Notes under the pieces: model-generated
The model's input: only the letters and a program-made list of their open reading frames with translations
Told to the model about the DNA's origin: nothing
The model's database searches: none
Made by a program: the position numbers and the translations under genes
Shown: positions 9,659-18,714 of the stretch, one piece after another
Layout: each line of letters begins with the position of its first letter
Numbering within the stretch: position 1 is the first letter of the stretch
NCBI GenBank assembly: GCA_002172675.1
Contig: NETF01000020.1
Coordinates: 1 to 64,000, forward strand
Direction: 5' to 3'
DNA: 64,000 nt
DNA from: an unicellular cyanobacterium SU3
GTDB lineage: Bacteria > Cyanobacteriota > Cyanobacteriia > Cyanobacteriales > Microcystaceae

Positions 9659-10645
9659 TCAACTAATATAAAAGTTAAGAACTAAACCCAAAACTAAAAT
9701 TAATTGTGCTGTCAAAATAAATATATAACTAGCAAATTTAATACGTATTATTCCTAATAACAATATTAAACTTGGAATATTAAACAGAGAATTTAACAGT
9801 AAGAAAACAAAAGCAGAACCATATAATACAGAGGATAAAATAGGAACTAAAAAATAAGCCGAACCCAGAGAATTAAGTGATATTCCTAAACCAAATACTA
9901 TCATAATTAATAATTGGTTTAACGGAGTTTCTCCCCATTGAAAAAGGTGTGCTTGAGGTAGAAAAACTTGACAAGCGGTAGAGATAGCAACCCCAACTAA
10001 AAGAATATTTCCTAATTCAATAAACTCTTTAATTATATTCTCAAAAAATAATAAAAATTGTTTCCATATTCCTAAAGAATTCCTAACATTACCCTGATAT
10101 TCATAAACTAAATTACCAGCACGATGAAATGGTTGAAAATTCTCTGAAGGTGGTAAAATAGTACCAGAATTAACTAAGGTAGAACGACTTTTAAGAACAG
10201 AAGATGATTCATCAATTATGACAGATTTTTCTGGATAGGCACTAAAAACTAAACCCACCATAATAGCAATTATCCAAGCACCTAAAATTCTCAAAAAGAC
10301 TAATCTCGGATGATCTCCTAACACTTCCCAACTATTACTAATAACAAACGGGTTAACCGTAGGAGAAGCAATAAGGAAGCTAATACATAAAGGAATAGGT
10401 ACACCTTGTAATAATAACCGTCTAACTATTGGAAGATTACCATATTGTCCAAAAGGAAGTAAAAAACCTAAACTACTGCCAATAATAACTGCTAGAATAC
10501 GAGTGCGAGGTAATTTAGCCACTAATTGATGTTCATCAACAAACACTAATAACCCACTAGACACAACAATACCTAAGAGAAGAAACGGTAAAGAGATTAA
10601 TAGGTTACTGACAAATAAGGTATAGATATAATTCAGTTGGGACAT
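9659..10645 (-). CDS. Permease, UPF0718/ArsP-like
   Basis: A 328-residue integral membrane protein of the DUF318/ArsP-type permease family with about eight hydrophobic helices. Recognisable pieces are LLISLPFLLLGIVVSSG, the glycine-rich PFGQYGNLPIVRRLL and IASPTVNPFV, followed by a longer hydrophilic loop of about 60 residues before the second half. Family members have been linked to export of organoarsenicals or other small solutes, but no substrate can be assigned here. It lies downstream of glcD on the same strand, 111 bases away, and is likely an independent gene. Confidence 0.82.
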   Translation of the reverse strand: MSQLNYIYTLFVSNLLISLPFLLLGIVVSSGLLVFVDEHQLVAKLPRTRILAVIIGSSLGFLLPFGQYGNLPIVRRLLLQGVPIPLCISFLIASPTVNPFVISNSWEVLGDHPRLVFLRILGAWIIAIMVGLVFSAYPEKSVIIDESSSVLKSRSTLVNSGTILPPSENFQPFHRAGNLVYEYQGNVRNSLGIWKQFLLFFENIIKEFIELGNILLVGVAISTACQVFLPQAHLFQWGETPLNQLLIMIVFGLGISLNSLGSAYFLVPILSSVLYGSAFVFLLLNSLFNIPSLILLLGIIRIKFASYIFILTAQLILVLGLVLNFYIS

Positions 10646-10756
10646 ATTTTAAAAGCGATAATTAATAACGCTTGTTTCAGAAAATTATCAACACTATCAA
10701 GGATGATATCTATCATCAACTCAGGGAACAATACTATACACTTTTCAGCTCAAACG

Positions 10757-12214
10757 TCAAGACATTTTTTTAGCATTGGCTGCTTCTCCACAAGTTCGAG
10801 GGGTGGGAAAAAGCTTACCAGGGTTGGCTAAATTATCGGGGTTAAACACTTGTCTTACCCATTGCATGGTTTCTATATCAGTTTCATTAAACATATAGGT
10901 CATATATTCATTTTTATCCGAACCAATACCGTGTTCTCCTGATAAACTGCCTCCTAATTCTACACAAAGTTTAAGAATTTCTCCCCCTAATTTTTCCACT
11001 TCTTCCCATTGTCCAGGAATTGAATTATCATACAAAATTAAAGGATGTAAGTTACCATCTCCGGCATGAAAAACATTAGCAATACGATAACCATGTTCTT
11101 CTCCTAAGTGATCAATTTTTTCGAGAACCTTTGCCAGTTGAGTACGGGGAACGACCCCATCTTGAACAAAATAATCAGGACTAATATTACCAGCAGCCGC
11201 GAAGGCAGCTTTTCGTCCTTTCCACAGTTTTAAACGGGTTTCTAAATCATTGGCTGTTGTAATTTCCCGTGAGCCATTTTGGCGACAAATTTGAGCAACT
11301 TTTTCTTTATAAGCTGCCACTTCAACCCCTAATCCATCTAATTCTACTAATAAAATGGCTGCGGCATCCCGTGGATAACAATTAGTTTTAACTGTATCTT
11401 CTACCGCATTAATGGAGAAATTATCCATAATTTCCATACCAGCAGGAATGATACCAGCACTAATAATATCAGCCACCGCTTTTCCTGCGGATTCAACATT
11501 AGTAAAATCTGCTAAAACAACACAAATGGTTTCAGGAGTTTTGAGAATTTTTAAGGTAATTTCTGTTGCTATCCCTAACGTTCCTTCTGACCCCACAAAT
11601 AAGCCAGTTAAGTCATATCCTGGCATCTCAGGAACACTACCACCCACTTCAATAATTGACCCGTCAGGAATCACTAATTTTAAGCCTAAAACATGATTCG
11701 TTGTCACCCCATATTTTAAACAGTGAACGCCTCCAGAATTTTCTGCTACATTACCCCCAATAGAACAGATAATTTGACTCGAAGGGTCCGGCGCGTAATA
11801 AAAACCGGCTCCACTCACCGCTTGAGTTACCCAATTATTAATTACCCCTGGTTGCACCGTAACCCGTTGATTTTCTAAATCAATGTCGAGTATTTGTTTC
11901 ATGCGAGCGGTGACAATTAACACACAATCTTCGACTGGTAACGCACCTCCTGATAGTCCGGTGCCGGCTCCTCTTGCTACCCAAGGTATTTGATAATCAT
12001 GACAAATTTTAACCGCTGCGGCCACCTCTTCTGTGGTGCGAGGTAATACTACTATCGCCGGACGTTTACGGTAAGCAGTTAAGCCATCACATTCGTAGGT
12101 CAATAATTCTTCTTTACGACGCACGACCCCGTCTTTACCAACGGCTGCTTCTAAAGCTTTAATAATGGGTCGCCATTTTTTATCAGTGTCGTTAAAAATT
12201 CGATTTAATAACAT
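10757..12214 (-). CDS. glcD: Glycolate dehydrogenase FAD subunit GlcD
   Basis: A 485-residue FAD-linked oxidase that converts glycolate to glyoxylate in cyanobacterial photorespiration. The PCMH-type FAD domain includes PWVARGAGTGLSGGALP (about residues 77-93), where the flavin pyrophosphate binds, and IGGNVAENSGG. The C-terminal oxidase domain ends with FHAGDGNLHPL and GEHGIGSDK, which carry the substrate and metal ligands. Length and order match GlcD throughout. No GlcE or GlcF gene lies nearby, as is usual in cyanobacteria. A D-lactate dehydrogenase activity is a possible alternative or addition. With gcvH and glyA elsewhere in the window it belongs to the photorespiratory route. Confidence 0.9.
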   Translation of the reverse strand: MLLNRIFNDTDKKWRPIIKALEAAVGKDGVVRRKEELLTYECDGLTAYRKRPAIVVLPRTTEEVAAAVKICHDYQIPWVARGAGTGLSGGALPVEDCVLIVTARMKQILDIDLENQRVTVQPGVINNWVTQAVSGAGFYYAPDPSSQIICSIGGNVAENSGGVHCLKYGVTTNHVLGLKLVIPDGSIIEVGGSVPEMPGYDLTGLFVGSEGTLGIATEITLKILKTPETICVVLADFTNVESAGKAVADIISAGIIPAGMEIMDNFSINAVEDTVKTNCYPRDAAAILLVELDGLGVEVAAYKEKVAQICRQNGSREITTANDLETRLKLWKGRKAAFAAAGNISPDYFVQDGVVPRTQLAKVLEKIDHLGEEHGYRIANVFHAGDGNLHPLILYDNSIPGQWEEVEKLGGEILKLCVELGGSLSGEHGIGSDKNEYMTYMFNETDIETMQWVRQVFNPDNLANPGKLFPTPRTCGEAANAKKMS

Positions 12215-12361
12215 GGGGTTAGGATTGATTCTTGTGTTTTATTGTAGCTGATTTGTTCGTTTTTAGGGGAAAAATAGAATATAATTATATATTAAAAGTT
12301 TATTTCTGGTTTAACTATATTTATATTAAGTTATTATAGATAAAAATTAGGAGATAACTAA

Positions 12362-12574
12362 ATGCTAGAAATTAGTAAAAGCTATGTCTTAGACGACGAT
12401 AATAACCCGATTGCAGTGCAGATTCCTCTCGCTGAGTTTGAAAAAATCGAAGAAATCATCGAAGATTATGGACTGGGAAAACTTATAGAAGAAGTTGAAA
12501 ATGATGAAACCTTATCTAAAAAAGAAGCCTTAAAATATCTAGAATCAATTAAAAATAAAAATGTGGGAAATTAA
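12362..12574 (+). CDS. RelB-type antitoxin of a decayed pair
   Basis: A 70-residue acidic protein beginning MLEISKSYVLDDDNNPIAVQ, followed by an amphipathic helix (PLAEFEKIEEIIEDYGLGKL) and a charged tail. This is the layout of short cyanobacterial antitoxins paired with RelE/ParE-family toxins. A good ribosome site, AGGAG, lies about 9 bases before the ATG. Its 3' end overlaps the start of the adjacent relE-like frame by 14 bases, the usual translational coupling of such pairs. The toxin itself is broken, so the antitoxin now appears to be solitary. Confidence 0.82.
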   Translation: MLEISKSYVLDDDNNPIAVQIPLAEFEKIEEIIEDYGLGKLIEEVENDETLSKKEALKYLESIKNKNVGN

Positions 12575-12838
12575 ATACACTAAAAGATTTTTAAAAGAAT
12601 TAGCTTGTTTACCAAGAGATATACAATCTCGTATCTAATTAATTATTTTTGATGAATTAGAAACTGATAATCCCTTTAAGTTAGGCTATATCATATCAAT
12701 AAAATGAAAGGTTATAAAGATAAGTATAAAATTAGAGTCGGAGATTATAGAATAGGGTTAACCCTTGATAAAAAGAATCAGACTATTATTTGTCAGCGAG
12801 TTGCACATCGTAGAAAAATTTACAAAATTTTCCCCTAA
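12561..12838 (+). pseudogene. RelE/StbE-type mRNA interferase, broken
   Basis: A remnant of a RelE-family toxin of about 90 codons. The frame from the ATG at 12561 reads MWEIKYTKRFLKELACLP and then meets an in-frame TAA at 12636. Readthrough continues IIFDELETDNPFKLGY, and near 12700 the frame must change to continue as MKGYKDKYKIRVGDYRIGLT and the family C-terminus VAHRRKIYKIFP, ending at 12838. One nonsense codon and one frameshift therefore separate three recognisable pieces. The residues that remain, including the Arg and Tyr of the C-terminal strands, are those of an active toxin, so inactivation looks recent. Confidence 0.85.
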
Positions 12839-12858
12839 CTCCGAACTCCTAACTCTGA

Positions 12859-13308
12859 TTAATTCTCCTCTGCGAACATAGCTTGTCGCTTATTCGTAAT
12901 GGGCCAATCTTGATTTTCTCCCCCAATAATTAATTTTTTAATAAAGATTAACTCCTTACTTAATTGAGTCAAAGCATTGATTAAAATATCGAGAGCAATT
13001 AAATCACTGGTTCCGAGATCAAACCAACAACGACCCCAAACCCCTTCGTATTCAAATTCTGCCATATTGTGCATTGGAGCCATCATCATTTCATCGGATA
13101 CTTTGGTATCGTAATCCATATAACTAATTTCAACCCCCATATCTTGAACTTGTAGATTTTCAGCATTGAACCCGCCTAATTTACCTAAATAAAACCAGGA
13201 ATTAAACACTTCTTCTACATATTGTCTTTCCATAGGAGAAGGAACAGTTTCAAACTCTAACCAAATCCACAGATCAAACGGATTAAACTCTCTAAATTTA
13301 ACTTCCAT
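12859..13308 (-). CDS. DUF3531 family protein
   Basis: A 149-residue protein of the DUF3531 family, found in cyanobacteria and plastids. It begins MEVKFREFNPFDLWIWLEF, continues with FNSWFYLGKLGGFNAENLQV and YEGVWGRCWFDLGTSDLIAL, all conserved tracts. It has no membrane segment or signal peptide. The role is unknown. It follows the CPBP-protease gene on the minus strand by 30 bases, so the four minus-strand genes from 15216 down to here may form one transcript. Confidence 0.85.
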   Translation of the reverse strand: MEVKFREFNPFDLWIWLEFETVPSPMERQYVEEVFNSWFYLGKLGGFNAENLQVQDMGVEISYMDYDTKVSDEMMMAPMHNMAEFEYEGVWGRCWFDLGTSDLIALDILINALTQLSKELIFIKKLIIGGENQDWPITNKRQAMFAEEN

Positions 13309-13338
13309 ACAATCGTAAAAATTAAATGAAACAATTAA

Positions 13339-13932
13339 TTAAGAAGACGCATCACTGGTTCTATTGTTAAACTTCCAGAGCGCACTTGACATCCAATTAG
13401 TAATAATATGAGCAGTAATTGGAACTAATAGATTATCAGTCATTAAGGCACTATAACCAAGGGCAAATCCTACCAAACTTGCCCAAACCACATAAGGCCA
13501 TTGTTGTGAGCCACTTAAATGTAAGACTCCGAACACTAAACTTGATAAAATGACCGCTAGTAGATCGTATCCTAAGGCCGGTAACATGACCCCACGAAAG
13601 AGTAATTCTTCACTGAGGCCAGGTAATAAACCTAACCAAATTAAATCAGGCCACACTAAAGGTTTTAAGACCAATTCTAAATAAGAATCTGCACTTTGAC
13701 GATAAGCGGGCCAGACACGATAGACAAGACTACTAGCAACAATAATGACACCAGCTAAACCAGCCCCGTACAATAACCCATCAATAGAGAATTGAATTTT
13801 AATTAAAGCAATGGAGCCAAAATATTGCCATATTTTAGCAACAACTAGCAAAATAATGGCCGTTACTCCCATAACCACTAAAATCTGGGTACGGGTTAAC
13901 GGTTCCATATCGGAGGAATTTGGATTAGTCAC
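13339..13932 (-). CDS. CPBP-family intramembrane metalloprotease
   Basis: A membrane protein of the CPBP (CAAX protease and bacteriocin-processing, Abi) family with about six hydrophobic helices. The three catalytic motifs are present: EELLFRG (EExxxR type), FGVLHLSG with the metal-binding histidine, and PITAHIITN with the second histidine. The frame is open to 13974, but that start lies inside the upstream gene. I prefer the GTG at 13932, which overlaps the upstream stop by eight bases; an ATG at 13908 (MEPLTRTQ) is the alternative. The substrate is unknown. Confidence 0.85.
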   Translation of the reverse strand: MTNPNSSDMEPLTRTQILVVMGVTAIILLVVAKIWQYFGSIALIKIQFSIDGLLYGAGLAGVIIVASSLVYRVWPAYRQSADSYLELVLKPLVWPDLIWLGLLPGLSEELLFRGVMLPALGYDLLAVILSSLVFGVLHLSGSQQWPYVVWASLVGFALGYSALMTDNLLVPITAHIITNWMSSALWKFNNRTSDASS

Positions 13933-14977
13933 AGGCTTGAGAAATAGAGCGAACAACAGGACGTAAGGCATCAATACTAACGCCAGCTTTATGAGCTACC
14001 AAGACACCCAACGCCTCTAAATACGAGTTTACCGTAATTACCTCCATTCCTAAGTCTTGGGGAGTGACATTCAGAGCCGTTGTATTGTCTCTAACCGTAA
14101 TGATACGGGTGTTTCCTTGACTAAAACTGAGCATGGCACTACCGCCACAAGCTGTCTCAGGAATAACCACAGCATCCACTTGATCAGCCCAAATACTATA
14201 AGGGTGAGGTTGAGTAACAAATTGAGGCGCACGACTTAACCCTACTAACACACAGGGTAAAAACGTATAACCTAGTTCTTCGGCTGCCGCCCGAGGGGAA
14301 ATGGTATCATCGACGGGTAAAGGCTCCAAAGCTGGCGCATGGGCGCAGGGAATACGAAATTCACGGACAATAAGGTGAGAAATAACAGCTTCTGCACCAG
14401 CTAAGGGATCAACCCCTTGTCCATGACGATAATTATCTAAAACTAAACTATCGACATCATCAGGAAACCGGGCTACAACGGCGATCGCTTCTGCTTTGTT
14501 TTGGGTGATTAACTTCTCGGCAGCCCTCAGTAAACTATCGGGGTGGCCAATGGTTCCCCAACTCGCCCCAGAATCGGCGGTACGCAATTCTACCTGTAAA
14601 GGGGTGTCAGTTACCACATAGTCCGTTAACGTCAGTCCTAGGGTAGCTCTAGTGGCATCTGCTGCTTGAATATGACGGGTTCTTAACTCAGGTTCAATCC
14701 CTCGATCCAAAATTAATCCGACTCGGTTTTGATGAACAGGGTTTAAACCCCAGTCTCCTTGGGCAAAGCAATCTAAGCCGTACCCTTCGACATAAAAAAT
14801 ATTGTCTAGGGGCCAGTACAGTTGCGCCCCATTGAGAACATTGGGGTGAGTAATTAGGCGATCGCAAACTTTAGCCATGGCTTTGGCTACCGGTAAGGCA
14901 TCTCCTGCATAACCGCCAATGGCCGCGCCAATACCAGTGGGAACGATTAGTACAGCCGTATAAGGACGATGAATCAT
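13925..14977 (-). CDS. DUF3326 family protein
   Basis: A conserved protein of about 350 residues, matching the DUF3326 family of cyanobacteria and plants. Conserved stretches include AVLIVPTGIGAAIGGYAGDA, ITHPNVLNGAQLYWPLDNI and IGHPDSLLRAAEKLI. The frame extends to 15022, but I place the start at the ATG at 14977 (MIHRPYTAVLIVPTG) because the upstream bases form a repeat-derived inverted repeat. The function is unknown. The 3' end overlaps the CPBP gene, suggesting translational coupling. Confidence 0.85.
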   Translation of the reverse strand: MIHRPYTAVLIVPTGIGAAIGGYAGDALPVAKAMAKVCDRLITHPNVLNGAQLYWPLDNIFYVEGYGLDCFAQGDWGLNPVHQNRVGLILDRGIEPELRTRHIQAADATRATLGLTLTDYVVTDTPLQVELRTADSGASWGTIGHPDSLLRAAEKLITQNKAEAIAVVARFPDDVDSLVLDNYRHGQGVDPLAGAEAVISHLIVREFRIPCAHAPALEPLPVDDTISPRAAAEELGYTFLPCVLVGLSRAPQFVTQPHPYSIWADQVDAVVIPETACGGSAMLSFSQGNTRIITVRDNTTALNVTPQDLGMEVITVNSYLEALGVLVAHKAGVSIDALRPVVRSISQACD

Positions 14978-14981
14978 CAAT

Positions 14982-15039
14982 AAAATGTAGAATTTAGAAT
15001 GGACGAATTTAAAATTGACCATTCTGCATTCTACATTTT
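14982..15039. repeat. Inverted repeat between two minus-strand genes
   Basis: Two 21-base arms, 14982-15002 and 15019-15039, each containing AAAATGTAGAAT and its complement, pair at 19 of 21 positions around a 16-base loop. The repeat contains the stop codon of the small gene at 15031 and lies just before the DUF3326 start. A related sequence occurs at about 7060-7089, so it is probably a dispersed repeat rather than a dedicated terminator. Confidence 0.75.
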
Positions 15040-15204
15040 GGTAACAATGGCTTCTACTTGGGCGGTTTGCTTGTCTTTATCTACTTTAGTAATAGCCCAC
15101 CGTAAGGGTTCCCCTTGTTCTTGCAGGGACGCTTCTACGGCTTCTTTCGTTGTCAAGGGGGTTTGTTGGAGATCGATTTCGGCTTCAATAAAATGGGTTG
15201 TCAT
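15031..15204 (-). CDS. Small conserved cyanobacterial protein
   Basis: A 57-residue protein beginning MTTHFIEAEIDLQQTP, with a central EQGEPLRWAITKVD segment. I believe similar short proteins occur widely in cyanobacteria, but I cannot name a family. I chose the ATG at 15204 because AGGTGAA lies about eight bases upstream; an ATG four codons earlier (15216) has weaker support. There is no membrane segment. Its 3' end runs into the inverted repeat, and it is the first gene of the minus-strand cluster ending at the DUF3531 gene. The function is unknown. Confidence 0.7.
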   Translation of the reverse strand: MTTHFIEAEIDLQQTPLTTKEAVEASLQEQGEPLRWAITKVDKDKQTAQVEAIVTKM

Positions 15205-15369
15205 AATTAGTTTCACCTAATAACTTATACATAGTGATCAGTTTATCAGGCTTCTTAACCTGAATTTATACACAAAGTTATACAAAAAATAACATGAACG
15301 CTAACACGAAAACTAACATCCTTCTCTTATTCTGGTAATCAAGAGAGTAAAGACCGATTTAGTAGAGCC

Positions 15370-16053
15370 ATGACAGCATATAGTTTCTTAGATCAAAATT
15401 CCCATTCTTTAGCTGTGACACAAACAACTTACCCCCTTAACACTTTCCATCCCTCGATTAACAGTAAACTCAAGCGAGGAATCGATATTATTGGGGCTTT
15501 AGTCGGATTAATCATAACAGGGATGATTGCTATTCCTATTATGGTAATCATGGCTATCGCTGATCCGGGCCCCTTACTTTATAGCCAAGTTCGTTGTGGC
15601 TTACATGGCCGTCCCTTCCGCATTTGGAAATTTCGTTCTATGGTGGTTGGGGCTGATCAAATGAGACATTTAGTTAAAAATGAAGCTGAGGGACATATTT
15701 TTAAGAACACTAAAGACCCTCGCATTACCTGTTTAGGAGCATTTTTGAGAAAAACCAGTCTTGATGAATTTCCCCAGTTCTGGAATGTTTTAATGGGAGA
15801 TATGAGTTTGGTAGGAACTCGTCCTCCTACTGTAGATGAAGTGGAAAAATATGATCCTCATCATTGGCAACGCCTTAACGTTAAGCCTGGGATAACTGGT
15901 GAATGGCAAGTGAATGGACGCTCCAGCGTTAAAAATTTTGAAGATATTGTCAAAATGGACATTAGCTATCAAAATAAATGGTCTTTATGGTATGACCTTA
16001 ATCTAATTGTAAAAACGGTTCTTGTTGTCTTCAATAAAACAGGTGCTTACTAA
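15370..16053 (+). CDS. Bacterial sugar transferase (polyprenyl-phosphate sugar-1-P transferase)
   Basis: A 227-residue member of the bacterial sugar transferase family, which loads a sugar-1-phosphate onto undecaprenyl phosphate to begin exopolysaccharide or O-antigen repeat synthesis. Visible elements are a membrane hairpin (about residues 38-65), the basic FRIWKFRSMVVGAD, TSLDEFPQFWNVLMGDMSLV with the conserved acidic pair, and VKPGITGEWQVNGRS. The length matches the single-domain, WbaP C-terminal-like forms. It is a lone gene converging with a glycosyltransferase on the other strand. The sugar cannot be told. Confidence 0.9.
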   Translation: MTAYSFLDQNSHSLAVTQTTYPLNTFHPSINSKLKRGIDIIGALVGLIITGMIAIPIMVIMAIADPGPLLYSQVRCGLHGRPFRIWKFRSMVVGADQMRHLVKNEAEGHIFKNTKDPRITCLGAFLRKTSLDEFPQFWNVLMGDMSLVGTRPPTVDEVEKYDPHHWQRLNVKPGITGEWQVNGRSSVKNFEDIVKMDISYQNKWSLWYDLNLIVKTVLVVFNKTGAY

Positions 16054-16138
16054 TTCTAATTCTCTCTCTCTTTAAGAACTTTTCTCACACAACACAATCC
16101 TATCAAATTTACCTGTAAACTTATTAATAACTTAATAG

Positions 16139-17350
16139 TTAGTAACAAAATGGTTCTAAAATTTGAGATAGAATCGTGGCCATTGACTGTAAACTGTATG
16201 ATTTAATGCATCTTTGTCTTGCTTTTTTACCTTGAGCTTTTGCTTCTTCTAAATGATTAAAAATCCAGTCAATTTGAGTAGCCAACTGTTCAGGGGAACT
16301 GGGATCAACTAAGTAACCAGTCTCCCCTAAAATTTCAGGAATATCCCCGACTCTAGTGGCTAAAATCGGTTTTTCCATAGCCATACCATCGGTTAATTTT
16401 AAGGGAAATTGGGCTTTTGTCGCTGGCGTATCTTGTTGAGGAACCACCACTAAATGGGCAGCAGAAACAATTTCAGGCATAGCGTCAACAGGAGATTTGG
16501 GTAGTTGAATTAACCATTTTTCCCATGTTTCTCGTAGCTTTTTATCATAATTGTCATAGGGACTGCCCCCAACAATCACTAATTTCAACTCAGGATTATT
16601 GAGTTTTTCTAAGGCCATTAATATATCTTCTACTCCCTTATAAGGCCGTGGTGCGCCAGGAAACATTAAAATTTTATAATTTTCTAAGTTATATTTTTTA
16701 CGACTTTCTTTGGGATCATATTTTTGGGGATCGAATAAATCGGTATCTTTCCCATTAGGAATATAAATACCTCCAAATCGTTGTTGAATAAATTGGGTGT
16801 GTAGGGTAACTTGATCAGCTAAAGAAACTAATTTTTCTATTCGTTGTAAATAAAAAGGATGATCAGGATGTTGTAGGGGTGCATTTCCTTTAAATAAATC
16901 CTCAATAAACCCCTTTACAGTAAAATTATATCGCCAACCATCACCCCCAAACCAACTCATTTCCCAATCATCAATATCGACGATCAAAGGACGATGACTG
17001 AGGTATTTTTTCAGTAAAGCAATACCATAACTACTGGGTTTTAATTTAACAGCGTAAAGAATATCTCCATCAATTTTTGGTAATAATTGTTTCAGCGATC
17101 GCCAGGTTCCTCCAAACCCTGCATAATAAGGACAAGGAATCGATACAATGGGAAAATCTTGGGGTAATTCTGATAAGCCATTTTCTTCATAAGCAATGCC
17201 AAAAATCTTGACGGTATGACCTAATTTTTGTAAAGCTTGTGCTAATAAAAAAGGTCGAATTGCCCCACCCCAACGGCCTGCACCTTTACTGGATAAATCA
17301 CTAACAATAAGAGAAATATTTAATTGCTTATTGGGTTTTAAAATGGTCAT
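16139..17350 (-). CDS. Glycosyltransferase, GT4-like
   Basis: A 403-residue GT-B glycosyltransferase of the group 1 (GT4) type. The N-terminal half opens with LNISLIVSDLSSKGAGRWGG. The C-terminal nucleotide-sugar domain contains the loop PGAPRPYKGVEDILMALEKL and, later, GMAMEKPILATRVGDIPEIL with the acidic nucleotide-sugar contact region. No signal peptide or helix is seen. The substrate is unknown, but the adjacent convergent sugar transferase suggests surface polysaccharide. It lies 11 bases downstream of cutA on the same strand. Confidence 0.87.
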   Translation of the reverse strand: MTILKPNKQLNISLIVSDLSSKGAGRWGGAIRPFLLAQALQKLGHTVKIFGIAYEENGLSELPQDFPIVSIPCPYYAGFGGTWRSLKQLLPKIDGDILYAVKLKPSSYGIALLKKYLSHRPLIVDIDDWEMSWFGGDGWRYNFTVKGFIEDLFKGNAPLQHPDHPFYLQRIEKLVSLADQVTLHTQFIQQRFGGIYIPNGKDTDLFDPQKYDPKESRKKYNLENYKILMFPGAPRPYKGVEDILMALEKLNNPELKLVIVGGSPYDNYDKKLRETWEKWLIQLPKSPVDAMPEIVSAAHLVVVPQQDTPATKAQFPLKLTDGMAMEKPILATRVGDIPEILGETGYLVDPSSPEQLATQIDWIFNHLEEAKAQGKKARQRCIKSYSLQSMATILSQILEPFCY

Positions 17351-17361
17351 AAAAATAACTA

Positions 17362-17682
17362 TTATTTAAGTTGTTGATTTAACCAATTCAGATAACCTTG
17401 ACTTCCTTCTAAAATGGGTAAACTAATAATTTCAGGAACATCATAAGGGTGAATTTCGGTTATGGTCTTTTCTAGAGTGTGATAATTGTTTTGGCTACTT
17501 TTAATTAAACAAATCCATTCTTCATCGATACATAGTTCATTATTCCAATAATAATGACTACTCATCGGACCGAGGATTTGAATACAACCTGCTAGTTTTT
17601 TTTCTAACAAAGTTTTGGCGATTTGATTAGCATCTTCTTTTTTTGATGTTGTTGTAATCACAACAATAAAGGGTGAAGACAT
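17362..17682 (-). CDS. cutA: Divalent-cation tolerance protein CutA
   Basis: A 106-residue trimeric CutA1 protein. It begins with the strand FIVVITTTSKKEDANQIAKT and continues KLAGCIQILGPMSSHYYWN and EEWICLIKSSQ, ending YDVPEIISLPI, which is the whole family pattern. CutA has been linked to copper and other metal tolerance in bacteria, but its molecular role is unresolved. Length is family-typical. It lies 11 bases upstream of the GT4 gene on the minus strand and 159 bases from the divergent permease gene. Confidence 0.95.
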   Translation of the reverse strand: MSSPFIVVITTTSKKEDANQIAKTLLEKKLAGCIQILGPMSSHYYWNNELCIDEEWICLIKSSQNNYHTLEKTITEIHPYDVPEIISLPILEGSQGYLNWLNQQLK

Positions 17683-17841
17683 AAATAATTTTTTCTATCT
17701 CAATTACAGTTAACTTTGAATATTGAATAACTAACAATCTAGATTATACCAGAATAAAATAAAGTGACGACCTAATCGTTCTGACTTTTGTCATCATGAG
17801 TTACAATTTTCTCGTATCTATTCCTTGAAAATAATTAGCTT

Positions 17842-18714
17842 ATGATAACCTCGAAACTTACCATAGGACGTTTTTCTCGTTTGAGTCTTGCTCAAAAATT
17901 AATGTATATTGGTGGATTAATTACATTATTTTGGTTATTTATTGCTTTGTTTGCTCCTATTTTACAAGGAATTGGCTTTCTGCAAGATCCCACAGATTTA
18001 TTAAGTAATATTCCTGGAGAGTCTCCTAGTTTACGTCATTGGTTCGGCACAAATGTTCGAGGATATGATGTGTTTTCTCGTACTCTTTTGGGTTCACAAG
18101 CTGCTTTAAAGGTGGTTTTTTTAGCCACGTTTTTATCGATGTTAATTGGTGTACCCCTTGGCTTAATTAGTGGATATTTAGGAGGAAAGGTTGATAAAAT
18201 ATTGTTGTTTTTCATGGATACTATTTATACAATCCCTGGTCTATTATTGTCCGTAACTTTAGCTTTTATTTTAGGGCGTGGCATTTTGAATGTAGCGATT
18301 GCTGTTAGTATCGCCTACATTCCTCAATATTATCGTATCGTTCGCAATCATACCACCAGCGTTAAAAATGAGTTATTTATTGAAGCAGCAAAAGCGATGG
18401 GAGCAACCCCTAACCGTGTTTTATCTCGCTACTTATTTTTAAATGTTATTCAAAGTGTTCCTGTTGTGTTTACCTTGAACGCAGCCGATGCTATTTTAGT
18501 ATTAGGGGGTTTAGGATTTTTGGGGTTAGGATTACCTGAAGAAGTTCCAGAATGGGGTCATGATCTTAAAGAAGCATTACCGGACTTATCTACAGGTATT
18601 TGGTGGACAACTTTATTTCCTGGAATGGCCATGACATCGATGGTTGTGGGATTATCTTTTATCGGGGAAGGTATTAGTGAAATGTTTAACCCAACTTTAC
18701 GCAATAAACGATGA
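17842..18714 (+). CDS. ABC transporter permease, DppC/OppC type
   Basis: A 290-residue inner-membrane permease of the peptide/nickel ABC transporter group. It has an N-terminal helix (YIGGLITLFWLFIALFAPIL), the OppC-like HWFGTNVRGYDVFSRTL, and the binding-protein-dependent permease motif near EAAKAMGATPNRVLSRYLF, which contacts the ATPase. Partner permease, ATPases and binding protein are absent from the window, so it is a detached component, as is common in cyanobacteria. Its stop overlaps the thiL start by four bases (ATGA), so the two are translationally coupled. Confidence 0.88.
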   Translation: MITSKLTIGRFSRLSLAQKLMYIGGLITLFWLFIALFAPILQGIGFLQDPTDLLSNIPGESPSLRHWFGTNVRGYDVFSRTLLGSQAALKVVFLATFLSMLIGVPLGLISGYLGGKVDKILLFFMDTIYTIPGLLLSVTLAFILGRGILNVAIAVSIAYIPQYYRIVRNHTTSVKNELFIEAAKAMGATPNRVLSRYLFLNVIQSVPVVFTLNAADAILVLGGLGFLGLGLPEEVPEWGHDLKEALPDLSTGIWWTTLFPGMAMTSMVVGLSFIGEGISEMFNPTLRNKR

